This document shows positions 54,410-64,000 of a stretch of DNA of 64,000 bases, piece after piece. Position 1 is the stretch's first letter; every line of letters starts with the position of its first letter. The notes beneath the pieces are model-generated. The model was given only the letters and a program-made list of their open reading frames with translations. It did no database searches and was not told where the DNA came from. The position numbers and the translations under genes were made by a program. This DNA is from Protonemura montana (Eukaryota > Arthropoda > Insecta > Plecoptera > Nemouridae): contig OX387612.1 in NCBI GenBank assembly GCA_947568835.1, positions 6,448,001 through 6,512,000 on the forward strand, read 5' to 3'.

Positions 54410-55272
54410 GGCGCCTCTGTGCTGGACATTCCGTGACAGGGTGCTTGTTTCGCTCCACGCAAAGGAGCGGACACTCGCCGTCGCCTCTGTGCTGGACATT
54501 CCGTGACAGGGTGCTTGTTTCGCTCCACGCAAAGAAGCGGACACTCGCCGTCACCTCTGTGCTGGACATTCCGTGACAGGGTGCTTGTTTCGCTCCACGC
54601 AAAGGAGCGGACACTCGCCGTCGCCTCTGTGCTGAACATTCCGTGACAGGGTGCTTGTTTCGCTCCACGCAAAGGAGCGGACACTCGCCGTCGCCTCTGT
54701 GCTGGACATTCCGTGACAGGGTGCTTGTTTCGCTCCACGCAAAGGAGCGGACACTCGCCGTCGCCTCTGTGCTGGACATTCCGTGACAGGGTGCTTGTTT
54801 CGCTCCACACAAAGGAGCGGACACTCGCCGTCGCCTCTGTGCTGGACATTCCGTGACCGGGCGCTTGTTTCGCTTTACGCAAAGTAGCGGACACTCGCCG
54901 TCGCCTCTGTGCTGGACGTTCCGTGACAGGGTGCTTGTTTCGCTCCACGCAAAGGAGCGGACACTCGCCGTCGCCTCTGTGCTGGACATTCCGTGACAGG
55001 GTGCTTGTTTCGCTCCACGCAAAGGAGCGGACACTCGCCATCGCCTCTGTGCTGAACATTCCGTGACAGGGTGCATGTTTCGCTCCACGCAAAGGAGCGG
55101 ACACTCGCCGTCGCCTCTGTGCTGGACATTCCGTGACAGGGTGCTTGTTTCGCTCCACGCAAAGGAGCGGACACTCGCCGTCGCCTCTGTGCTGGATATT
55201 CCGTGATAGGGTGCTTGTTTCGCTCCACGCAAAGAAGCGGACACTCGCCGTCGCTTTTGTGCTGGACATTCT
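54410..55272 (-). repeat. 60-bp minisatellite, inverted partner, about 14 units
   Basis: This is the same unit as at 50.5 kb on the opposite strand, 3.2 kb away. Two long ORFs (292 and 304 codons) run through it in different frames of the same strand, which shows they are by-products of the period. The outermost unit of each array has the variant CACAAA(A/G)GCG in place of CACAGAGGCG. Confidence 0.96.
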
Positions 55273-56808
55273 TTGATTTTTGCAAGCGGACGAACTAAGC
55301 ATTTTGATGTTTATCTGCTATTATTCTCTTGGTATCAAGGCTCAGTTTTAGTCTCCTCAATATCAATATTGCCATTAGACATCATGCATAATGCATACAT
55401 AAAGACTTTATTCTTTAAAAATCGGCAGTCACAAAGCAGACTCGAAAACCACAAGAAGATCTGTGGTTATTATGTCTCGTCTCTGTCCACACACTAGCTT
55501 TGAGCCGGCTTTCCTGAAGATATCAAAGGCAAACGATGATTTCAAAACAAAGATTATGTGTTTTTCTAGAAGTAAGAATCTTAGGTGCAGCGGCAGTGCC
55601 CCGCTGCTATAGTACTTTGACAGGTTAGTCAACTTTCGAAAGCTATGTAAGACCTACGATGATTGATTATTTGATTGATTTTTAACTATTTTTCTAAAGA
55701 AAAAAAACGATTTTTTACCATTCTTTTGCTACATTTCAATTACACTTTCAGTATATATATGTATTGTTAATTTGCAAATATTTTTTTGGTTAAAAATAAC
55801 TTTTTATCTGGTACACATTAATGCATTTTTAATTAAAATATATTTCACAGTGTTTTTTTCCTACAAAATGCATGCAGATAATTATGTGTTATGATGGCAA
55901 TAAGAATATAAGCTTTTGGGACAAGAATTTTTATTGTGGGATTTTTTTTAAATGGGTGTTTTTAAAGATTAAATTCAAATGTGAAAAATTTTGGCAAGTA
56001 GTTTATAATAATAATAATAATGCTCTGAAATTTGGAGTTTAGAAATTTTCTTCGCCAAATCTGCCGCTGACCTTATGGTGTGATTGCATCTTGGTTGTGT
56101 AGAAAAAGATACAAAATTCCGTTAAATTGGAAACCCAAAAATCAATCGATTATCATAAGCATGTACCAAAGACACACTACGTTTAAATATCTAATCGAAG
56201 AGTAATATCCATACAAAGTAAATATCAAATTGCTTTGAATGATTAAAATGCATCCAGCAAGGTGCAGTCACAAAAAACTGGACGGAGACACGCACAAAAA
56301 TTGTCTGAACGTGATACCTTCGACAAATTTGACCCAAAAAGTCTGGCACATGTCGGTGGTGCATACAATTACGCTACTTTTGCATTGTTGTTTGGTCAGA
56401 AGGTTCAACGACCCTCTTTTTTGGGCATTATGCAAGGCTCGTGCCACTAGTAATTATGTTTCGTTGTCCACCTGTTTCGGTTTTAGGAGCGAGAGGTGCG
56501 TTGCAAAATATCCAAGGTGCTGCAGGCATGATTGGTGTAATGAGATTATCGAAAATGGTGTTTCTTAATTTTGAAGAAAGTTTATTTTAACAAAAAGTGG
56601 TGGGTCATGGATGTTTTGTTTGACTATGTTGGCAATTTTTTTGAAGGTTGTTAATTTTTTATTGGCATTAAAAACGAATCTAGAATTAGAGAAGTTTGGA
56701 AGGTACGAAAAATTTATTCATACCTTTTTGTTTAATTGACTCGCACTTTATGCTCTCCGAGGCCAACAATGGATTGCCGGACTTCAATTGTTACCAGCAG
56801 CTGAATTC
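55273..56808. other. Unassigned
   Basis: AT-rich, (ATA)n at 56006-56021. ORFs at 56239-56568 overlap in two frames, have no recognised motif and are unsupported. Confidence 0.45.
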
Positions 56809-57685
56809 TATGCTCTATCCAGGTTATTTGAGATCAGCTGGCTGGATCATATGCTCTCTCCAGGTTATTTGAGATCAGCTGGCTGGATCCTATGCTCTAT
56901 CCAGGTTATTTGAGATCAGCTGGCTGGATCCTATGCTCTATCCAGGTTATTTGAGATCAGCTGGCTGGATCCTATGCTCTATCCAGGTTATTTGAGATCA
57001 GCTGGCTGGATCCTATGCTCTATCCAGGTTATTTTAGATCAGCTGGCTAGATCCTATGCTCTATCCAGGTTATTTGAGATCAGCTGGCTGGATCATATGC
57101 TCTATCCAGGTTATTTGAGATCAGCTGGCTGGATCATATGCTCTCTCCAGGTTATTTGAGATCAGCTGGCTGGATCCTATGCTCTATCCAGGTTATTTGA
57201 GATCAGCTGGCTAGATCCTATGCTCTATCCAGGTTATTTGAGATCAGCTGGCTGGATCCTATGCTCTATCCAGGTTATTTGAGATCAGCTGGCTGGATCC
57301 TATACTCTATCCAGGTTATTTGAGATCAGCTGGCTGGATCATATGCTCTATCCAGGTTATTTAAGATCAGCTAGCTGGATCATATGCTCTATCCAGGTTA
57401 TTTGAGATCAGCTGGCTAGATCCTATGCTCTATCCAGGTTATTTAAGATCAGCTGGCTGGATCATATGCTCTATCCAGGTTATTTGAGATCAGCTGGCTG
57501 GATCCTATGCTCTATCCAGGTTGTTTGAGATCAGCTGGCTAGATCCTATGCTCTATCCAGATTATTTGAGATCAGCTGGCTGGATCCTATGCTCTATCCA
57601 GGTTATTTGAGATCAGCTGACTGGATCCTATGCTTTATCCAGGTTATTTGAGATCAGCTGGCTGGATCCTTTGCTCTATCCAGGT
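56809..57685 (+). repeat. 41-bp minisatellite, about 21 units
   Basis: The unit contains CTATGCTCTATCCAGGTTAT, TTGAGATCAGCTGGCTGGAT and C. Variants (ATCATATGC, CTAGATCC, ATTTAAGATC) are scattered. Each unit holds CAGCTG. The array is tight and shows no interruption. Confidence 0.96.
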
Positions 57686-58589
57686 ATTTGTAATCTTAGA
57701 GAGAATTTAGTCACCAAATGAGAATGAATAATTCGGGTTAACACACCAAACATAACAGAGATTTTATTCTTACCTTGAAGGTAAAAATAATAATATTCAA
57801 GTATGTTGTCAATAACGATTTAGTTTTGACGCGCCTGATGTATAATTTCTCTTGTCGTTACATTGTCTTAAACTGGGGTAAAAAGTGAATTTTTTGGGTT
57901 AATTTTTTAGTCAAATCAATTTCTAACTTTTTAAGCCAATGCTATGACCAGCCTCATTGGATCGACAAAAAATGCTAAAAATCCATATTTTTAACAAATT
58001 TAAATACTATAATACTAGTCCGATTTTTTTTTTCTTTTTCAGCAAAGTGAACTAAATTATTTGTTCCCTGCGGTAACTTCGAGGTACTAAGGGCTTTTAT
58101 TTGTAGGACTACGAAATCTAAAACAGATTTTCAAGAAACTAGCTGAAAGATTCTTGCCTCAAAAATATTAAATGCACTGTTGCCAAACAAAGTCTTTCTT
58201 GAAGACCTAAAAATTAAAAGTTAAAATTTATGCCGAGACAAATTGATAATCATCTCACTAAATTGAATAACACGTCACAATTAAAGAACTCACATTCGTC
58301 CTAATTATCTTTGCACCAAACGCTCGGCGGTTCCGAATCGGCCAAACAATAGACTTCATATTTTTGTGATTTAGGCTTGGCCCAGCCATTTGGTCACTTC
58401 CGCTAGAAGACATATGGCAACTTCCGGTTCCTTGATCACGGGCTTGTCCCTAATCATCTTCCCAAATTGCGATGCAACGTTTTTTTGCACGATTAAATTT
58501 GAAGATAATTGCAGCAGGGCCTCGTAACAACAGACTGCATTATGTGCAAGTTCCTATGTTTAAGAGATTTTTAGTGTTTCTATAATTGT
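57686..58589. other. Unassigned
   Basis: AT-rich with no ORF of note and no repeat recognised. Confidence 0.5.
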
Positions 58590-58780
58590 CAGTTGGCCCA
58601 CATGGCATCCCACAAAACAACCGGTGGCGTCTCTACCGGACAGACTGCACATTTAATTTTAATGGGGGGGCGATTGCACCAACGCCCTGAAAATCATGCT
58701 TTTCGGCGTTTAAACGATTCTGTCACACAGAATAAATTTTATTTAGCAGCAGTCACTATTTTCTCGCTGTCCTAATAAGA
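58590..58780 (+). repeat. M54 flank without an array, next to a second repeat fragment
   Basis: 58590-58650 matches the end of the M54 flank (CAGTTGGCCCACATGGCATC, ACAACCGGTGGCGTCTC) but no 54-bp unit is nearby. 58715-58775 matches 45855-45905 (TTTAGC(A/T)GC(A/C)GTCACTATTTTCTC). Confidence 0.55.
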
Positions 58781-58888
58781 TTTTAACCGCGACAGGAAAA
58801 AGAGAAAAGAGGAACGTGCAGGAAGGCTTTTAAAACGTTTTACATTCTGATCCTACCGTGTGCTTTTGTTCTAGAGATAATTTTATTT

Positions 58889-59095
58889 GTGTATGATCGT
58901 CCAATGCTGTTTAAAAATATACACTTTAGAAATACAAGACGGAAAGGCGACCTCAGAAGCACTAAAGGTAATCTTTTAATAAGTAGCAGAAATGTTTTTT
59001 ATTTAGGCGCTTCATTTAATAATAGATTGCCACTCAGGCTCAAAAACCCAAAATTAATCAGAACAAGTTTTAAAAACGAAGTAAAGGATTATTGA
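58889..59095 (+). pseudogene. LINE ORF2 C-terminal fragment
   Basis: The 68-codon frame reads FRNTRRKGDLRS...NVFYLGASFNNRLPLRLKN...FKNEVKDY-stop. This resembles the extreme C terminus of jockey/CR1-like ORF2, where a Tyr-x-Gly-Ala-x-x-x-Asn-x-Leu-Pro motif is followed by FK..(V/L)K.(Y/F)L. Nothing upstream resembles a polymerase, so it is a short 5'-truncated copy. An A-rich 3' region extends to about 59330. Confidence 0.7.
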
Positions 59096-59387
59096 ATAAC
59101 ACATTGTTTTTATGGTATTGTAGAAATTTTAGAAAAGAAGGAATGTAATGGCGACGACTGGTGTCAAAATATGATAGAACTTTGTGAAAGTGTATTTTAA
59201 TTTTTACTCATTTTAGTTTTTAGCATTATGACAATTTCCAACGCTTGTTAAAATAACCACTGTTTTTTGTTTTTACGAAAGAGCATGAACCGGCAAACGG
59301 TACAATGAAATGTAAAAATATAAAAAAAATCAAAAAATGGGGGTTTAATTTTTAAGTAATAAATGGGGTTTAATTTTTAAACAGCCT

Positions 59388-59566
59388 CATGGTTCTACTC
59401 CTTGGAGAACTGTCATTCTCATCAAATACACTAGAATCGTCTCATAAAGCCAGTGTCCAAGTAGCTCAATGGTTCAGAGCAACACCCGCGATACGTGGAA
59501 ATCGGGGTTCGAGTCCGCGTTTGGGCATCAATTTTTGAGACGGTTTTAGTGTTATTAATAATAAAA
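59388..59566 (+). mobile_element. SINE-B copy, forward tRNA-like half
   Basis: The copy starts in the spacer motif CTCCTTGGAGAACTGTCATT. It then shows the inner arm ACTAGAATCGTCTCA, the tRNA-like segment (box A TAGCTCAATGG, box B GGTTCGAGTCC), the outer arm ATCAATTTTTGAGACGG and the ATTAATAATAAAA tail. It gives the clearest forward reading of the pol III promoter boxes. Confidence 0.75.
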
Positions 59567-60160
59567 AGTATTTTTTTCTTGTTTTTCGTTTGTTGTGTTA
59601 TTTTCTTGGTTTGCAATTGTTAAAATATCATTGTTTTAAAGCAAATTACTGCACTGGTTAAAATTACCCCTAAAAGACGCTTCAAATCACCCCTAAACGA
59701 CGTTGGTGAAATCGGCCCTGGGACAGTATATATAAATAATTGATATCTGAATTGTGACCAAGCTGAGGTGATGATTCTGCTACAGAATTTCAATCGGATG
59801 ATACTATTAATATAAAGTGCTTGCCTCTTCGAGTATCGCCTATAAAATCACCTATCTGGGTAAGTGCAATTGGATTTGCCGATTGCGTACAAGCTATAAC
59901 ATTTTAGTTCTCACTATACAAACCAAATAATTTAATTCAGTTTTCACCAAAGTGTTGTCGAGAACGTTTTATGGCAATCGTTGGCCAAGTGAAATGTTCG
60001 CTTGTGGGGAAAAAGTCATTTCAGTTTATAAGGTGTCTGGTTTTGAATCTTAAAACACGTCGATTGACTTGAGTCTTATTGCTTTTTCGATGTTTTAATG
60101 TCCAATACAAATAAGCTTTAATTTTCAATAGAAAATGAAATGTAGGTAGAGAAATCTTTG

Positions 60161-60334
60161 AACGCCTTAGAATTGGACAACACATCATTTAACATGATAT
60201 TAACTAATATCCCGAATCATCTCAAAACTCTAGATGTAAGCAGAGATGTGTACAAATGTAAAATAAAAAACTACCTAATGAATAACGCTTTCTATAGCAT
60301 TAATGACTATTTAAAAAGAACAAACTGTTTATAA
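60161..60334 (+). pseudogene. LINE ORF2 C-terminal fragment with 3'UTR and tail
   Basis: The open frame ends with NIPNHLKTLDVSRDVYKCKI, then KNYLMNNAFYSINDYLKRTNCL and a TAA at 60332-60334. It parallels the end of the 41.6-43.3 kb element (KAFLMKECFYSVKEFL). About 180 bp of 3'UTR follow, and a tail with several AATA/AAAT repeats ends near 60520. It is a 5'-truncated dead copy. Confidence 0.75.
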
Positions 60335-60520
60335 CTATACTGGAAACTAAAACATTTTATTGTATTTTATGATATGATTTTATAACCTGATTATTTCCAA
60401 GACTCCGGCTTTATTTTAAAAATAAAACCATTATGGAGTGAGCCAAACATGTATGCTAAAATATTATTTACTTCAACACTGTGCGACGGAAACAATAAAT
60501 AAATAAAATAAATAAATCAT

Positions 60521-61919
60521 TCAGGTAATTAAGATTTTCAGAAGTAACAACGTTGGAAAATGGCAGTGAAAGGGACGTTTAGCACACCAAACTTTCCAGA
60601 GATATTATGGTCTTACCTTTAAGGTACTCATGATAATAATCAAGTATGTTTCGACACGCTAGTTGTACATTTTTTAAGAGATATTTGATTGTTTATTTAC
60701 CGAACTTTGGTAAAGAGGAAATTGGGGGGGGGGGGGGGGGGGGTCTATTGGGAAACAGATAGATTATCAAAAAGTAGCCCTGTTGTTCCAAAGTTAAGTT
60801 TAAATTCTATATAGATATAGAATTGAAACTTAGCTCCAACTTAACGGCTAGGAAATCTCTTAAGAAATTAGTTCAAAATACTTTTGAGTCTTTTCCCTTA
60901 CAGTAAAAAAATTACAACAATTTCGATCTGAGCATCTGTTGATTATTACTAATGGAGAGCAAAAAAATCACTGCAGATTTCAAATTCTTTTGGCTGAAAA
61001 AAAAGTATTGTTGTAGATCTCCTCTAATTACATTGTTGCAAAACGACGTCTTAATGCTCGACAAGTCAATAAATCAATATCCAAGGACTAACCATTCACT
61101 TCTTCACCACATCCCACACGCATTGCGTAACACGCAATTTACGCAACAAGCTTTTGTACTAAATAATACAATGGATCTGTTTCTTGCAGTAGAATGCGAA
61201 AATACAACGGACATTGACAGAAAAAAAAAAAAACTACATGCGTAATTTCTTAAAACCGTTTCAACGAGGAATTTATACCAAGCTTTTGTGGCAATCTCGA
61301 AATCTTTTATAGGTACCTCGAGTAGAGCAACATGTGTTTATTGATAGGTCATTGAACTGTTACTTTTAAGCAACACGTTGCTTTGTTCTCTACCCTACAC
61401 CAAACAGAAACGTGGCCTTCTCGAAACTAGGCCATCACTCTCCATCAAAATATCCATTAAAGTTAAATTTAGCCTAGCGAAATTAGTTACAAAAAAATAA
61501 AACTATAATTAAATATAGCTCCGCCCCTGCTTTGCAATAAGGTGAAAATTTACCAAAGGGGGCTTTGATGCCACCCCCCCCCCATCACACTCCCTTGAAT
61601 GAGTTTTTTTTTAAACCACGTTAATCACAGCACATCGTGTCACCATTTGCAAATAAACTGATAAGGACTCGCGGATTTCCTAAAAGGTTTCTTCAGTTAT
61701 GTCGTTTAAATGAGTATAGCGAGAATTTAAATCATGTCAAACGTGCAGATATGATTGATTTGTACATAGGTATAGTTAACTTGTAAAAACACAAAAAAAA
61801 ACCCACAAAAAAGCTTTAAAAAAAAAATTCTAAGCGAAAATAGTGACAAAAATTTGATTTTTGTATCCATTTCACTGGCAAAAAAAAAATCACTGCTTAT
61901 AGAAATTTACCGACAGCAT
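60521..61919. other. Unassigned, with a 20-G tract
   Basis: Contains 60724-60743 (20 G) and a 97-codon ORF (60952-61245) with no recognisable motif. The rest is AT-rich. Confidence 0.45.
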
Positions 61920-62045
61920 AAATAGAGCTTAATTGAGCGTAAACCAGTCGCGAATACGAGAAATCTGCGAGAAATAACCAAATAAAAATGTTTAACACTC
62001 AAAACGACGGTGACTCCACCTAGCAGTAAAACTTTTTTTCGGTTT
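61920..62045 (+). repeat. N-repeat 3' fragment
   Basis: TTGAGCGTAAACCAGTCGCG, AATCTGCGAGAAATAACCAA, TCAAAACGACGGTGACTCCA and CCTAGCAGTA match the family end. Confidence 0.65.
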
Positions 62046-62433
62046 AAAAGTCTGAACGTACAAACCCAATGCTACCAATATTTTTTGAAAATATAGTCTC
62101 GTCGGTTCTCATGATCGAAACGGAATTCATATTCATGTCAGTGTTGACAGCGTTCTGCCAACGAACACGTATCTATTTCCACTCAAGCTATTAGAAAAAC
62201 CAATACCTGTAGTCAAACACAATAGGTGTGCGATGGATAGGAACAAAGGCAATAGCCAAAGCTATCGCATTAGGGGAGCAAACTGTTAAATACTGTCGTG
62301 TTTTCGTTGCAATTCTTAAGAACATGAAAGAAATCACACACTTGTCTCATGCATTACACGTGGCACTCTTATTTTATTAAAAATTCTACGTCAAAGGTGA
62401 CAAAAAAAAAAACGGTAGCAAGAGAAATTTTTG

Positions 62434-62944
62434 TATTAATAACAACACTATAACCGTCTCAAAAATGATGTCCATACGGGGACTCGAACCCCGATCTCCA
62501 CCTATCGCGGGTGTTGCTCTAATCCATTGAGCTATTCGTACACTGACTTTTCGAGTCCCCGTTTGGGCATCAATTTTTGAGACGGTTATAGTGTTGTTAA
62601 TAATAAAATACCCCCCGTATTGCAAGCGTTTGCAATTTAAGTAAGATTTCCTCCTAATACAGCAACGAATCCAACGTCAAATTGGAGTTAGTCGAGTTTG
62701 ACAGATTGTGACGTGATATAGCGTCACTAGAATCAGAGTGACTGTGAGTATTCACAGCCCCAAGGTTCTACTCCTTCGAGAACTGTCATTCTCATCAAAT
62801 ACACTAAAATCATCTCAACAATTAAGTGTCTTAATAATAGCTCAATGGGTTAGAGCAACACCCACGATAAGTGGAGATCGAGGTTCGAGTCCCCGTTTGG
62901 ACATCAATTTTTGAGACGGTTATAGTGTTGTAAATAATAAAAAA
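62434..62944. mobile_element. SINE-B composite (inverted pair) between one direct repeat
   Basis: The left half carries a minus-strand tRNA-like unit (62465-62545), and the right half a plus-strand one (62825-62905). Near-identical direct repeats flank the whole 511-bp block: GGTAGCAAGAGAAATTTTTG at 62414-62433 and GGTAGCAAGATAAATTTTG at 62945-62963. A unique-looking 95-bp spacer (about 62660-62755) lies between the halves. Single insertion of a dimer fits better than two independent hits, but nested insertion is not excluded. Confidence 0.65.
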
Positions 62945-62963
62945 GGTAGCAAGATAAATTTTG

Positions 62964-64000
62964 TCGACTTTAAATCATCAAGTTCGTCACTAGAATGCAG
63001 CACTGGGTGAACGTTTCTCTCAGAGAATAGAAAGCACGCTGTGTTTCCCCCCTTGTCTTTCGAGCACGGGTCCGGGGTCGGATCCTCTATCGCCGCGCAG
63101 AATTACCAAGCATTCCTCGGTACACGCTTCGTTAAACACGCATGTTAATTGAACGCACTCAATTCATGTCGATAACGCACGGGCGGTTTAATTAATTTGG
63201 TGTGCGCGTGAATCGGTCGAAATGTGTGAACCGGATTTATTTTCGGCGGGCGGGAAAGTAAATCGAGCCGCGGGGATTTTCGCGTGAATGAGATGTTTGG
63301 CGAGAAAGAAGATGTAGTTTTATAGCGTTTTAATCGCAGAGTGTGGGTATTGTTTTAAATGCATTAGTAGATTCAGTGTTGGTTTGATTTGAAATGGCTT
63401 GAAGTTCGTTCTTCTGTTTCGTAGTTTAATTACTGATTAATACTTGAATAATTACCGATTGCTATGTAGATTGTACTGACATTTACGATTGACTTAATTC
63501 TGAAAGTAGCGCAAATACATGTTCTTTGTCCCCTTTTTTGCTGTTTGTGAAAAAGTGCATCCAGTTTGTCAATTTTGTGGATTGAGGAACCTAATTTTTC
63601 CGGATCACAAAGAGATATGCCATTCGATAAACCTGATGTTTCTGCAGTTGGCTTTTTAGCCTTTCGGTATTATTATTGTTTTTTTTAGCCTTTTAACTAA
63701 AACAAAGCCACACGTATTTCCTTCGAATTTCTACCTTCAGTTGCTTCTGTCACATCACTTTCAGTTCACTACAAAGTAATACCAACACTTCTGTTTCAGA
63801 GGCGTTTTTCTGTAAAATCGTTCCGTTTGTTCTCTAATTGTTTCAACTTACTAAGCAAACACCATTGGCACGCCAACGATATTAATCACACTCTAACAAA
63901 GACAAAGCAAGTAAAATTACCCGAAATATTTCATCATTACAGTCCGGTAATTAGCATTATTAAATGATGCAACTGTTAATGACAGATGATGAATCGCGTC
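62964..64000. other. Unassigned, CpG-richer block at 63040-63300
   Basis: 63040-63300 is non-repetitive in the window, CpG-rich, and holds paired TTAATTAA-type and CGCGTGAAT(C/G) motifs but no ORF. It may be regulatory or conserved non-coding DNA. The remainder is AT-rich. Confidence 0.4.

Noticed and set aside
54366..55302. ORFs of 292 and 304 codons (and 243 codons at 50504-51235) as repeat proteins
   Set aside because: They follow a 60-bp tandem repeat whose length is divisible by three, are open in more than one frame, and have no promoter, splice or family evidence.

Overview
The window looks like animal nuclear DNA, most probably from an arthropod with a repeat-rich, AT-rich genome. 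The evidence is a spliced gene with GT/AG introns many kilobases long, 5'-truncated non-LTR retrotransposons, tRNA- and 5S-derived SINEs, and minisatellites. There are no operons, bacterial ribosome binding sites or phage genes. The assignment to arthropods rests on the insect-like Headcase sequence and is an inference.

Only one host gene is supported: headcase (hdc/HECA), on the minus strand. Exon 1, with the start codon and the conserved Cys-rich N-terminal domain, is at 36220-37028. Exon 2 is a 97-bp exon at 26559-26655. The two join in phase across a 9564-bp intron. Nothing resembling exon 3 was found in 1-26558, so that stretch is probably intron 2 and the rest of the gene lies beyond the left edge. 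37029-64000 is 5' flank or upstream intergenic DNA, with a promoter-like CpG-rich patch near 38.3 kb and an unidentified exon-like ORF at 39.6-39.8 kb.

Almost everything else is repetitive. (1) A jockey/CR1-like LINE lies at 41.4-43.3 kb with an open 568-codon reverse transcriptase frame, and LINE C-terminal relics lie at 38.8-39.05, 58.9-59.1 and 60.16-60.33 kb. (2) A tRNA-derived SINE with long inverted arms (called SINE-B here) has about nine copies, several with visible target-site duplications. (3) A second tRNA-like palindromic SINE (SINE-A) has a perfect 14-bp duplication at 21990/22157. (4) A 5S-rRNA-derived SINE has copies at 8.9, 21.6, 26.7, 31.2, 40.2-40.7, 46.6-47.3 and 52.8-53.3 kb; the last has three tandem 5S-like heads with an 88-bp period. 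(5) A mobile-looking repeat carries variable arrays of a 54-bp minisatellite at five loci, plus one inverted single unit. (6) Other tandem arrays have units of 43 bp (16.6 kb), 60 bp (50.5 kb, and inverted at 54.4 kb), 41 bp (56.8 kb), about 92 bp (12.7 kb) and 8 bp (39.8 kb). (7) A dispersed repeat of unknown class (N-repeat) has nine or more copies. (8) Long poly-C/poly-G tracts of 13-23 nt recur about nine times.

The 54-, 60- and 43-bp arrays produce long predicted proteins in several frames. The first two have units divisible by three; none should be read as genes. I did not find a new multi-gene system. The most unusual content is structural: palindromic tRNA-SINEs, tandem-headed 5S-SINEs, and a minisatellite that travels with a transposon.
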